Below are positions 18,101 to 29,798 of a stretch of 64,000 nucleotides of DNA, piece by piece. A model generated the notes under the pieces. The model was not told where the DNA came from. It searched no databases and saw nothing but the letters and a program-made list of their open reading frames with translations. The DNA is from Caecitellus pseudoparvulus (taxonomy: Eukaryota > Bigyra: Bicosoecida): NCBI GenBank assembly GCA_965644315.1, contig CBFFRQ010000013.1, positions 558,001-622,000 on the forward strand, in the 5' to 3' direction. The stretch's first letter is position 1; each line of letters opens with the position of its first letter. Made by a program: the position numbers and the translations under genes.

Positions 18101-21100
18101 TCTGCCACCAGCAGTGGATCCAGCACTCCAACAGGGACCGTGACGCAAACGTCTACGCCCTCTCGCACAAGCACACAATCATCTACTTCCACGCCGAGCT
18201 CGACGGGAACGGCCACGCCTTCCCCCAGCGTCACTAGGACGCCATCACGCTCAGCTTCCCCCACTCAGAGCGGCTCAGGCACCCCTTCCACAACCGCCAC
18301 TGAGACACCAAGCCCTTCTCCAACTCGTACTAGCTCAAGCTCGTCAACAGCCACCAGCACTCCGACCCCCTCGACCACTGCCACGGCTACAACTTCTCCT
18401 ACTGGCACATCCAGTGGCACCGTCACAGGCACAGCAACTCGCAGTGCCACGCAGAGTTCCACTCCGTCGGTGACCGCCAGTGGCACCGTCACAGGCACAG
18501 CAACTCGCAGTTCCACTCCGTCGGTGACAGCCACAGCTAGTGCTTCCGCAACTGTGTCCGGATCAGGGACTCCATCCAACACGCCAAGTCTGTCTGCCGG
18601 TGCATCCCCCAGCGGCTCATCTTCAGGAACGGCATCGAGGTCTGTGACGCCTTCCCCGTCAGCTACCAGCACGCTCACGCCTCCTTCTTCTCCGTCTGCA
18701 AGCGTGACTGGAACCGCAACTTCGTCTGTGTCTGCCAGTGGCACCCCATCCTCATCATCATCAGCCACGCAATCAACCACCGGCACACCCTCTCCTTCTG
18801 TCACAAGCAGTCCCTCACACTCGGCCACAGCTTCACGGTCGCCGACTGCTTCAAGCTCGGTATCAGGCACCTCATCTCGCTCCCCCACTCCCTCCATGAC
18901 TGCAACTTCGAGTATGAGTATGACAGCAAGCAGGACTGCGTCAGCTTCCCTAGGAGTCTCGCCCAGCGGCACCTCTTCTGCAACAAAGTCTGCAACCGCA
19001 ACTTCAACGTTCTCGCCGACTGTCACAGCATCGCTCACTGCAACGCCAAGTGGGAGTGGCACCGAAACCCCTTCAGGAAGCCCACAAGCCACAACAAGCA
19101 CATCCCCCTCTTCTTCGCCTTCTGAAAGCGGAACACGAGCAGCCTCGCCTTTGCCGACTTCAGATCCCACTCCTTCGCCCTCCGCATCCGTGACACCTAG
19201 CAGTTCACCAATCGGCACAGCCACAGCTACAGCCACCGCTTCAGCCACAAGATCTGTATCCCCAACCACAACGTGCAGCTCCAGCCCATCTCAGACGAAA
19301 TCCGCAAGTGTCACACCTTCGGCTTCAAAGGCAGCTACGGCCACTGCCGTGGCTGCTCCAGACAGCCTTGGGGGCGAATTAGGCTCTGATGTTTGGTTCA
19401 TTGAGGTGCTTCCCAGTTCAGTTGCACCTGTGCGCCTTCAGCCTGCTGTGGATGGCAAGAGATGGAAAGTGCAGTCGTTGACACTCCGAATCGGGGTACA
19501 CCAAGATGGCTGGATAGCTGGAGTCCGAGCCATGCAATCTGCGTCGTCAAAGGCGTCCTTGAGCGCTGCGGCTGTCCCACCGCAAAGTTGGAACAGTGCA
19601 GCCTTGGCAGCCTTGCAATCAGAAGTGCAGGATTCTCAGCAGCAGCCCGAGACAGTTCCGGTTGTTTCGATCGCCGGCTCCTCGTCGTCCGGGATGATGA
19701 GTACGAATGGGACTGTCATTGCCGAGCGGCTGCAACTCAACGTAAGCTTGCGAAACGCTGAGGCACCAACCCCGGGGGTTCACTTATTTGAATTGCTTGT
19801 GTACAAACAAACTTCAGGTGTCCAGCTCACAAAGGTTGTCGTCCCAGTTCTTCTTGCTGTGCCACAGCTCGGGGTCTCCCCTAACTCTGTCCGACATTTG
19901 GTCCGGCCAGCCGACAGCAGCATGACCTCAGACTCTCGAACGCGACTCTCCATCGCCAACTCAGGAAATGCTGCCTTGTCTTGGTCTGCGCAGCTGCTTG
20001 AGGCACCGTGCTGGCTTGCCTTGTTGCCTGTTCAAGGCCAGACGGCCTGTGGCTCTGGACCATCCGATGCCTGCGTGCGGGGCACGCTGCCTGCAGATTT
20101 CACTGACAGCTTGATTCTATCCATAAATACGCACCTGCTGCAGGCGGGGCAACATCAAGCAGATGTGCAAATAGATTCCTCGGCCGGACACATGACTGTT
20201 CCCGTGGTGGTTGTTGTTACCGCCGTCTCCGTGTGCCCGTCTGAGCTCCGAATTACGGGGCTGGCACCGCCATCATCAATGCGCCTCGGCGAATCGCAGC
20301 TTGACGTGCATGCGTCTGTGGCCATATCGAATGTTGGAGAAGCCCCGCTTCGCGTGCTGAGCGTGCATGGAATCTCTGCTACACCCGATGAGGTGGCATC
20401 TGCGTTGCAACCAAGCCTTGAAGTGTGCGGCTCACGTGGCAACGGATCAAGCACGATCGAAACAGCCCTGAGAGAATTGACTGCGGTGTCTGGAAAGCCT
20501 GATTGGCTATTTGGGATTGTGAGCACACCTGGATCGGCGATTGATGCCGATGTGCAAAGCAGTGCTGCTTCGGCCGCTAACGTGCTAGTGCTTGAGAATA
20601 GCCGAGATATCATGGTCGGATCTACAGGTGAGCTTAACCTTGGCATCCGACAGAACGTGAGTACCAGTCTTGGGCGGTCTCTGGGGTCGGTGTCGGCTTC
20701 TGTCGTCGTGCTTCTCCTGGATTTGGCGCGCAATTCCACCGAAGCCCGAGTGGTGAGCGTTGAGCTTGAGAGTGTGGCGGGGTCGCACTCCGCTGCTACA
20801 TCCCTTGTAGTCCTGACCTCGAACCAGCTCAGTGCTGCCCAGCGGCCGCTCATTACAGACCAAACAGCCACACTGGTTGGCTCTGCTGCCACACGCGTTG
20901 CGCTTGTGGCACTCAAGGACGCTTTAGGCCGCCCTCGGCCTGCAGGACACGACGCACTCAACGCTCTGCTTAGCAATGATGAAGGAGATGCCTTGCACCA
21001 ACCATGCGCGCCATATGATACCCTTGCACTTGGCCTCACGCGTGGGCAAGTACGAGCTTTTGAGCTTCAACACGAAGCTGCAACTCAGGTTCTGCAGAGC

Positions 21101-24100
21101 CTTGATAGATCGATGCCCCACTTGGACACACTGACTGCCCATTTGGAGGGTGGAGGATCTCTGCATTCTGTCCACGTTGAAGCTCAGAACAGCAGACCGA
21201 TGACTTTTGTGGTGCAGGCGGAGTCTATTCCCATTTCGAGGGGGCTTCACGCGGCTTCGCCAATCAGTGCAGTGTTGACTGGAGACACGCGGTGTCGGGG
21301 AAACGCAGGGTATGCAGTTCCTGGCGCGCTGGATTTGTCGAAAGTTGGTCTTGGGCCAGGGGAGCTTCTTCCCATCTCACAGGGTGCTTCATCTCTCCGC
21401 CGGCGCCTTGTCCCTTCACGCTTGGTTGCCCGGGTCATCACGGAGCCCGCGAATTGCAGCGCGCCAAACACAGTGCAGGACCCAGCCAATGGCTTGACTT
21501 GCACCTGTTGGCCTGGGTACGCCAGGGACCCTGAAGTGCCGGCCGCAGACGTGACGTCAGAGACTCTCCGGTGCCTTGCCTGCCCTGCGGGCACTGCGCG
21601 CCGAGGTGGCACACTGCGCAGCCTGGAGGAAGAAGGTGCCTGCTCACCTTGCCCTGACGGTACCTTTTCCTTGGCAGGATGGCACTCATGTGCCAGCTGT
21701 CCGCGCCACATGCAGTGTGCTGGGGGCTTGGTGTTTGTGGCAGCGGGACACGCTCTACTGGACGCAGCGAGTGCCTCTGCATTCGCGCGCGGACTGGTGG
21801 ATACGCACGCGGGTACGGGCTCGGGCAGCGGGCTTGATCCAGTGGCGGATGCACAGGGTCTTGCTCAACCCCCGCCAGTTGACTTCACGGCAAAAGCCAC
21901 TCGTTGCCCCAACCCGTTTGCTTGCACAGTGGGCGGGCAGATCAATGTTTCGGCGGCCACGGGTGTGTTGCGCAGGACGACCTGTGCCCCTGGACATGAT
22001 GCAGCTTCAGACCTCTGCGCAGATTGTCTGCCTGGCTTTGAACATGACCCACCTGCGGCAGGCTCGTCAGGGGCATGCACGATCTGCCCGACGCAGAGCG
22101 CCGCAGCGTCCAAAGTGGCAATGCTTGTGTTGGTCTCAGTCAGTGTGTATGTACTGGTGCTAGTTTCGTGGTTCCATCCGAAACATGGCCCTGGCTTGCT
22201 CCCCCCCGCACTCATTGTGTTCCAGAAGCGAGGAAGCATGGATGTCAAAGAGGCGCGAAGCACGCGCTTTCGGCGGGCCTCTTTGGCATCTCAGCGGCGC
22301 CCCTCAGCAGTTGCCATTGATGCTACCAACCCGATGCTCAGCGGGTCTTCGAGGCCTCGTTCCAAACAGGACAGCATGGAAAGGTCCCACCAGTTGTTCA
22401 TCCACCCCGCATCGCCGGGCCTCTTGTGGAGCGTCGCGGGGCCACACATGCAAGTGACGAAGCGGGAAAGTGCACAAATCCTCGAGCCACAAGTGCGCAT
22501 GAGAGTTCGTGGAGGCGCTCCGAAGTGGGTTTTGTCTTGGGACAGCGTGAATCGTGAAGTCCCAACAGGTCCATACCACGCCCTGTACGATTCCATGATC
22601 CAAACCGGCAGGAGAGAAATGCCTTTGCCCTTTGTGCCAGCTGCACCGCCCCCCATGGACGCTGCGCTGCGAACTTTCTCGGGTGTGGCCTTGTTCATGT
22701 TCCTACAACTGTCTGCTCGTCTCGCCGAAACGCGCTTGGGAACCAATGCGTACAGCAGTTCCACCAGCGCTGTCCCACACATGGCAGCGCTCTTTCCGAT
22801 CAGTTCCCTGGATGCTGCATGCCTCTTTGGGGGTGCTCTCCGGGGCTACTCTCGATTCACTGCAGGGATCGTCATGGCTTTCGCCGCCATCCCCGCTGCA
22901 GCTCTCATTGCTGTCATTGCGGGGGGCATACTGTGTCTGCTACGCTCGGCCCCAGCACGGGCCGAGAAGGCCCTCGGCAAGCGGACTGATCCGCGCTCGC
23001 GACGGGCCTCCGTCCCGGGTGCATCCTTGAAAACCGTCACACAGTCGTGGCTGGCCTCGTTGGAGGCGCCAGAACAGCCCAGTGTTGCCCATCTCGTGCT
23101 AGCTGCATTGGCTCTCCTGCTGCCTGGAGTGTTGCCTGAGTCCATTAGCATTATGACAACGGCAGTGCTGAACACAACGCCCAACGGCAGGGGAGGCACA
23201 AACTTGCTCTCTGACTTCTCGCGACCAATTGGATCCACCGAACACGCGGCGTACGTTGCTGCTGCACTATCAACCAGCTTGCTGCTTGTGTGCTTGCCCG
23301 TGGCTGGCGTCGTCACCTGCCACAGCGTCTGTTCGGGTGAAATGAGTCGCAGGGCGATGAGACAGGTTGCCTTGGTCGGAGGGGGGGCCAGCTCCCAGGC
23401 ACCCTTCCCCCCATCGAGCTTCTGGCAAGCTGGCAAGACACACGTCTGCTCCTCCGTTGTTGTTGGCTCGGCATGGCGTGTTGGAGGGCTGCTTTGGGGC
23501 TGGGTGCGTCCGACAGCCTGGTGGTGGCACCTGCTGGTCTTCGCCATGTCTTGTTGCCTGGCCCTTGTACAAGGTTCTGTGAACAGCATTTGGGGCCGCA
23601 TGTACGTTGCAGACCTGGTGCTGCTCACTCTGTGGCTGTTGTTCGAGTGGATCCGGCCTTACGCATCTCACAGAGTCGTGGGCGCGCCGCGCTTCATTGC
23701 ACCGCACGCCCCACGCCTTGTTCTGCCGCCCCATTTGCTGGTGAGCTCCATAGACAGCCGTTCCGAAGCACCTGCGCCCGAGCCATCGTCCATTGAGCCT
23801 GGAGTCCACGCAGCAGGACAGCGGGCAGCCCGTGCCTTGTTGGGAGTTGAGGCACGCTTGCGAACTCGTTTGGCCAGGCTGCTCCTCGTCTTGCTTGCCC
23901 TGCAGGCGGGCTTGGCACACATGGCATTTGTGTGGCAGCTTTCCCTCTTTGCAGGCCCGGCAGGGTCGGCAGATGCGGCAGAAGCAACAGGGACTCCGCC
24001 AGGGAGTCTGCAGGATTCCCTCATTGGGAGTGCTTCGCCCGAGTCGCTCCGCGCGGCAGTCTTCGCATTCTCATGGCTGCACTGGATTGCGCTGTGGGTT

Positions 24101-25003
24101 GGCATCATTTCTTGCTTTGCAATGATGCTTCCAGCGCAAGCCCGAGCTTTGGTTCTGCACGGACTGGCTGGCCTGGGCTCTGCAGCGTTCTGGATTTCAG
24201 GGGGAATGATGGACATGGTGGACCAGTCCACCCTGCGCCAAAAACAGCGGCGCATGCGCACTGCTTCCATGGCAGTTCGAGACGATTCACGCAAGGAAGT
24301 CAAACCCCTCTCAGGACAGGAAGCCATCCCAGAAAGGGCCCAACCACGCCCTGGGGTTACACCGCGCACCCGCCGCAGGAGCTCCATTCACATGAGCAAC
24401 CCCATGCTGTCTGCCAAACCTTCGCAGACTGGTGCTGGAGGAGGTGAACATTCCCTTGGCGAGATCAGTGACCCAGAAGGACAGAGCGAGCCAGGAAGGA
24501 AAGCAGGTGTTGATGGGAAAGTGCAGGGAGAGAATCCCGCGTTCAAGCACCGGGCCGCCCTGGCCACGCGAGGCAGACTCACAACGCTTGCCATGCAAGA
24601 GCTACCACAGCAGGCCCACGCCAATCCCAAGGATTACCAACAGCGCGCTGCAAAGAGCGCTCGCAAACTCATCCGACCGTCTTTGTTTTTCGGACAGCGC
24701 ATTTCGTTCGCGGGAGCCGTCGGTGGGGCTCGACACAAGCCTCGAACAGGCAGCACGTCGTCCATGCCAAGCCTGGACGGAGCTGTGGTGCCTGTCTTCA
24801 ACCCCATGCTGCAGGCCCGATCTGGCAGTGTTCGCAGCGTGGGTGTCGCCAGTTTGCTCCGTGCCAGCAATGCCCGTGCAGCAAGCACTGTCAATTCGGC
24901 AGCTCCTCGCAGAGCGCACTCCTCCAGTACACGATCTCGTCTCCGAACGGCCAAAATGGGTCTGGGCTCTCGAAGAGCTCAACACCGGCGACCCCAGCTA
25001 TGA
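15169..25003 (+). CDS. giant FG-GAP surface protein, 3' part: propellers, mucin-like stalk, Cys-rich module, multipass membrane domain
   Basis: Continues the 8635 gene in frame after the second TTA copy. Rejoined, the protein is about 4217 residues. Order: further FG-GAP blades to about 17,930 (GDVDKDGLKDLAFG, GDLNGDGTLEVGFG); a Ser/Thr/Pro stalk, about 17,935-19,350; Ig-like or ASH-like beta domains (ISNVGEAPLRVLSVHG); a Cys-rich EGF/ephrin-receptor-like module at about 21,450-22,080 (CLACPAGTARRGG, CSPCPDGTFS); then about nine hydrophobic segments between 22,110 and 24,210, the first being VAMLVLVSVSVYVLVLVSWF. The last roughly 260 residues form a Ser/Arg-rich tail. The motif NPML occurs three times in regions predicted cytoplasmic. 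Likely a cell-surface adhesion or sensory protein. The membrane part resembles no family I can name with confidence. In this allele it has no start of its own. Confidence 0.85.
17935..19350 (+). repeat. Ser/Thr/Pro-rich low-complexity coding repeat (mucin-like stalk)
   Basis: Roughly 470 codons made almost only of Ser, Thr, Pro, Ala and Gly, in short patterns such as TPTPTSTPTSS and SGTVTGTATRS. One segment (GTVTGTATRS...TPSVTA) is nearly duplicated at about 18,415-18,535. It separates the propellers from the membrane-proximal domains and should be heavily O-glycosylated and extended. The antisense open frame across it (18,265-19,269) is a composition artefact. Confidence 0.85.
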
Positions 25004-25251
25004 GCAGTGAGCTATTGCAGTATCTCGTCGCCGCGTCTGGCCTGAAGCAGCCCTCTCAATTCACCCGTGCTCTCGCAAAAATGAACCCGCACATATCCCT
25101 TCATCGCTAGCTAGTCGCACTTGTGCACGAGAAAAACCCTCCAGCAACCCGCAGATCGACGTGTGTTGCTCAAGAGCACCCGATCTGCCCCCAATTTCCG
25201 CAGGCAATCAACTCCTGACTTCATTGCCTTCGCAGACCCGCCCTGAACGCC

Positions 25252-25687
25252 ATGGCAGACGACAAGAACCAAGGTGGAAGCACATGCTGTGCAAGCAAAG
25301 CCTCGTGGAACTCTTGGTGCGTCGCGGGTACAGCAAGTGCCCTCATTGGCCGCGTATTTCGCTGACGCGGAGGAGTACCTGTTTCGCACTCAACTTCACG
25401 AGGCTCTGTGGCACAGGGGGCTGTATACGAACGAAGCCGACCCCCGCATTTTCGTTCCCAAGCAAAACCCATGGATGGGCTGGACGGTCAACATGGGTGA
25501 GTCTCGGCGCGAGCGCCAGCGTGCGCCATTCACCCCGGCCCACCACGCCGAACCGCACGCCACTTGTCTGTCCACGCCGGCAGGCCACCCATGGGGCATG
25601 CCAACTCTGGGCGCCATGATCGCCGCTCCTTTACTCGTGGCTGCAGGCGCCTTTGTCGCGAACAAGTACAGACAGCCCAAGTTGTGA
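25252..25687 (+). CDS. small single-pass membrane protein, unknown
   Basis: A three-exon model, 25,252-25,273, 25,338-25,496 and 25,584-25,687, gives 94 residues starting MADDKNQ. The second intron (87 bases, GTGAGT...GGCAG) is well supported, although it is a multiple of three without a stop. The first (64 bases, ending CAAG) is the weaker join, made because the main exon has no in-frame ATG. Charged, aromatic-rich N-terminal half (AEEYLFRTQLHEALWHRGLY), a Pro/Trp-rich middle (NPWMGWTVNMGHPWGM) and one C-terminal membrane segment (AMIAAPLLVAAGAFVA) with a basic end. The size and layout recall accessory subunits of mitochondrial inner-membrane complexes, but I do not recognise the family. Confidence 0.6.
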
Positions 25688-25783
25688 TGTGATGGCTTTC
25701 ACGACTCACCCAACCCGAAGCAACCCGAACCAAGCTGAGCCAATGCAAGCCGCAACCTGAACTGCAGCATAAGAAGCAGGGTG

Positions 25784-26365
25784 TCAAGTGGCACTCCTTG
25801 CTGGCGCCGGAGCCTTGGCGGCCCCACCAGCAACGCAAGCTTGGTCGGCAGTGTCCCTTTGCTCCTGCGGTTGCAGGTGGGAATGCAAAGCCGCCAGCCG
25901 CAGGAGGATGTCTGGTGATGACACCTCGTCGACCTCTACACCCCTAGCTGACAGCTGTGCAACCCCTTCGCACTGGACAAAAGTGTCGGGCTCGCGCTGC
26001 GCCAACACGACGCGTGCGATTCCCGCTTTCAGCAGACGGCTTGTGCACGGTTCGTTTCCAGACAGGCGCGTCGAACATGGCTCCATAGTGCTGTACATGG
26101 TGCCTCCGGCTGCACACTCCTTTCCGTGGGTGGCCTCCGCCTTCATCAGGGCGCACTGCTCAGCGTGGGTATTGCCTGGCAACTCGCGGCTGAAGCCAGA
26201 GGCCAGCACGTCGCCGCTCTTGTTCAGGAGCACTGCGCCCACGCTGAATGCCGATGGCGTTGCTTCACACCTCTCAGCCTCTGCCACTGCTTTGAGCATA
26301 AAGGACTCATCTTTCTTCCGCTGTTGTTCAGCTTTGGATAGCTCAAGCATTGAATCCGATGCCAT
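25784..26365 (-). CDS. zinc-dependent deaminase of the RibD/dCMP (cytidine deaminase-like) family
   Basis: A single exon of 193 residues from the ATG at 26,365. It shows the zinc site of the cytidine-deaminase superfamily: H67-A-E69 (NTHAEQCAL) for one ligand and the proton shuttle, and P96-C97 plus C107 (MEPCSTRLSGNEPC) for the other two ligands. The ten-residue spacing between the cysteines and the following TSRLLKAGIARVVLAQREP fit the riboflavin-pathway deaminases (fungal Rib2-type, bacterial RibD N-domain) better than free cytidine deaminases. Role: probably deamination of a pyrimidine intermediate, perhaps in riboflavin synthesis. No reductase domain is attached. It converges on the 94-residue membrane protein with 96 bases between stop codons. 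Confidence 0.82.
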   Translation of the reverse strand: MASDSMLELSKAEQQRKKDESFMLKAVAEAERCEATPSAFSVGAVLLNKSGDVLASGFSRELPGNTHAEQCALMKAEATHGKECAAGGTMYSTMEPCSTRLSGNEPCTSRLLKAGIARVVLAQREPDTFVQCEGVAQLSARGVEVDEVSSPDILLRLAALHSHLQPQEQRDTADQACVAGGAAKAPAPARSAT

Positions 26366-26712
26366 GGGAGCAGGCGAATTCCGCAGCGGCGGGCAAGGCG
26401 CTCTCCAGCACGAAGCCCGCTGCCGCTTCTGGCGCAGCTAGCAGACTTTCTGCGAAAAGGATTGCCTCTGAGGGGGGGGGGAGTGGGGCGTTCGTTGCGT
26501 TTTGATTTCCAAGCGTGCCCCTGTCGAGCCTTGGGCATTCACTCCTGTGCCAGCCTCCCCACGTTTCGCACGAAAGGATAAATCATCGAGAGCAGGTGGT
26601 ATATGCAACCCAAGAAAGCTTGTTATCACCCGTGATTTGCACAGTTGTGAGCACACCCAGCAAGAGCTCCCAAAGTAGTGCCGGCATCAAGCGCAGATCC
26701 CACCCCGGGTGG
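26366..26712. other. divergent intergenic region
   Basis: 347 bases between the starts of the deaminase (minus) and the sulfotransferase-JmjC gene (plus). It contains a run of nine G near 26,475. No gene or clear motif is seen. It presumably holds both promoters. Confidence 0.4.
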
Positions 26713-29700
26713 ATGGCATCTATGCCCACAGACAAGCAAGGTTCACGCGGTTGGCACGAGAAACTGCCTAACATGCCATTGGTAAGTTCATCCCTGCGCT
26801 TGCTTGCTTCGCGGCGCGCCTGTGGCTGTGTGCCACGTGACGGCAGCACGAGGGCGAAACCTTGGCGTTTCAATCACCGTCCACCCCGCCCTTCCTTGGC
26901 AGCCACTCCTCACCAAGGCTGCCGCGGGTGGCATGGTGGGTGTCATGCTCTACATGCTCTTTGTTCCGTCTGCCGTCTTTGCGGAAGCTCCTGGGAAGCT
27001 GTACCATGATGGCTGGGTGCCATACACAATGGAAATCGATGGTCCACAAGCTGGCACCGTGTCTCTTTGTAAACTGGACCACGACTCGCACGCGCGGCAG
27101 CCCGATCGAATCCCCATGTTCAGAGACCTGGCCAAGGCTAGCCATTGCAAGACGCAACACAGAGACGTCCCGTTGGCAGAGTTTCGCTCAGCCATGCGGG
27201 CCCTGCTAGATGAAGCAGGAGCCGACCAAAGCGAAGCTGATGGGCCCTTCCCGCACCCGATTCCGACAGGCTTCGTCTTTCATGAAGCACGCGTCGGCTC
27301 AACTCTGGTCGCGAACATGCTGGCTTCGTCTAAAATCAATGCTGTGTACGCAGAGAGCACCCCTCCAGTCCAGGTGCTGGGGTCCACCGCGCTCAACGCT
27401 GAGGAGCGCATCCGACTGCTTCAGGAAGTCTTTGCGGCGATGTCACGCGTGCCAGGGCGCAAGCATACCTTCTACAAGTTCCAATCGGCTCTGAGCACTA
27501 AGCCACAACAACTTCTGCAGGCTTTCCCTAACGTTCCATGGGTCTTTCTCTACCGTCACCCTACGGAGGTCATGGCATCCATGTTCCAGACTCTGAGCCA
27601 CCCAGACCAGCTCTCTGGCGGGGGGCCTTGCGTTCGTCACAGAGACAACCCTGCCCCCTTTGTCAAGCAGCTGCTGGCTGTTGACGGGAAAACCGGCCTC
27701 ACCGCAACCAAGCCGCAGTTTTGTGCGGCTCACCTCGCTCACATTTGCAAAGTGATGCACGACGCCCTGGAAGCCCCAAACTCCATGGGCATTCCCATGG
27801 ACTACCGCCTTCTTCCTGGAGTCGTCCCAGCCATTGTTCGAGAGCACTTTAAGCTGCCGCTGAGTGACCCAGACGAAGCGCGCATGCTGGATACGTCCAC
27901 ACAGTACAGCAAAGCACGTGGAAGCCGCGGGGGGGGCTTTGAATCTGATGCCGAAAAGAAGCGCCAAAGCGTACCTGAGGATGTGGAGCGTTGGTCCCAT
28001 GCGTACTTATTCGACGCCTACCACTCCTTGGCCTCCATGACAAAGACCAAGGTGGCCTTCCTGACCAAGGAGCAGAAAGACGATCTGCAGGGTGCCATGG
28101 ACGCAATCGCTGCCAAAGGACCGCCTCGGCGACGCTCTTTGCTGCCCCTCACGGATGAAGCTGACGCCCACCATTCCCAGCAGGCCTTGGCTGCAGGCGC
28201 CACTTTCTTGGCAGCGTGGCGGAGCCTGAGGGAAGATATGGTAAATGAAGGCAAGGCGGAAGCCTTCAACGCCACCAAGCGTGCCGCAGAAGCCGCACGC
28301 CAATCCCTTGCACGCAGGGATAGGCGGCACCTGGCGACAGTACCGCCTGGCATTGACCCGGCCACATGGCCAGAGGGCTTCCAAAACCCGCCTCCCAACA
28401 GCCCAGGAGTTGCAGTGGAGAGCACGCCCATCGGACGACCGCCGCCAGGATACCCCCAATCATTCCCCCTTGTGGACATGCTGCGTGACTGGGATGCTGA
28501 CGACGTGTGGGTGCCGAAGAACTACGGCAAGTACGCATCCTTGAAGACGTTCGACTTCACGAAAGACCTAGCAGAGGCCACCCTGTACCGCGAAATGGAG
28601 GTACCCTTCGTCATCCGCAATGTGCCGGCCCTGCAGGCAGCTGTCAAGAAGTGGTCAGACGAAGGGTACTTGAAGCAGGCCTTTGGGAGCAAGAAAAAGA
28701 TGGTTGAGCATTCGAAGGACAACCACCACATGTTCTACGCGAGAGGGCGCAAGCGCCACGACCCGAACTGGAAGCCGCCAACAGGTGCGCATGCCCGCCA
28801 GACCCCACCTTTTTGCTCCCTGCCTGCGACTCCTGCGCACGCGTTTTGCCCCTTTCGCAGAGGATATTTTCATCTCCTTCTCAGACTGGCTTGACAAGGC
28901 CAAGAAGCTGGGCGCTCAAATCCGCAACGGCGAAGTCATCAACAATCAGACGGACCACTACTACTTCCGTGTGTCTAGTGCAGAGCGTCTGCCAGACGGC
29001 AAGCCTGCCAAGGGTCGCCACAGCGACTTGTTTGACAACCCATTTATTGGCAAGGACCTCAGCATGTTCGATCGAGACCAGCCTTTCTTCATCGTGGACG
29101 GCAGCGAGCAGCGCGGCATCCACTGCCGCTTCGGCATGGAAGGTGTCATGGCGGAGTGCCACTACGATTCGGGCAGGAACTTTGTCGCTCTCATGCGGGG
29201 CATGAAAAGGTACATCCTCTCTTCCCCTGACGAATGCCCAAACCTGGACATGTACATGAAGGGGCCGTCAGCGAGGCACACCAAAGGCAACTGGGGAGAC
29301 ATTGACTATGCCAAGGCGAAATTGGCCAAAGCTTCAGCAATGGAGGCCATCTTGCAGGCTGGGGATATGCTGTACATCCCAAGCGGCTGGTTCCATCACG
29401 TGCGTCGCGCTGTGCCCTGCCACACAGCTCACGCCTGCCCCTCCTGTCGCCCAGCCATGCCTTCACATGGTGCCCCCACTTCTTCCGCAGATCATCAGCA
29501 TGACGCTGAACTACCAGTGCAACACCCGCTCAGGGAACCCCGCCATTTGGCAGGAAGAGATTTCCTCGTGTGGTTTCCGCCTTGGCTCGCCCGAGAAGGA
29601 TTACGAAGCCAGGCATCAAGCACGCCTGGAAGCTGCACAGGCTGAGTACGAAGCCACACACAAGGCGCCCGTGCATCCAGCTGACAAGGTGCCTGCGAAT

Positions 29701-29739
29701 GCTGGCCAACCGGTGGGGCTGCGTGGTGGGAACGCTTGA
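26713..29739 (+). CDS. membrane-anchored sulfotransferase-like / JmjC (cupin_8) fusion protein
   Basis: Four exons, 26,713-26,781, 26,903-28,784, 28,861-29,399 and 29,491-29,739, give 912 residues. The introns are 121, 76 and 91 bases, the first with a perfect GTAAGT donor. Residues 1-60 hold a short basic tail and a hydrophobic anchor (MVGVMLYMLFVPSAVFA). The first domain (about 120-410) has a sulfotransferase-like nucleotide loop, FHEARVGSTLVANML, and a 3'-phosphate-loop-like WVFLYRHPTEVMASM. A charged linker follows. The second domain (about 540-850) is a JmjC/cupin_8 oxygenase: AECHYDSGRNFVALMRGMKR gives the His-x-Asp iron site and a 2-oxoglutarate-binding Lys, and YIPSGWFHH gives the distal His, split by the last intron. 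Expected to act in the secretory lumen: transfer of sulfate and iron/2-oxoglutarate hydroxylation. Substrates are unknown. Confidence 0.85.
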
Positions 29740-29798
29740 GAGTGGGGCGCCTCTTGATGCTGAATGCATTCGACTTGTGGCCGCAGCGCATGCATTCA

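Noticed and set aside
18265-19269. 334-codon open frame antisense to the Ser/Thr/Pro stalk
   Set aside because: The reverse complement of Ser/Thr/Pro codons rarely gives stops. The product is a Val/Glu/Ala/Gly low-complexity string without features.
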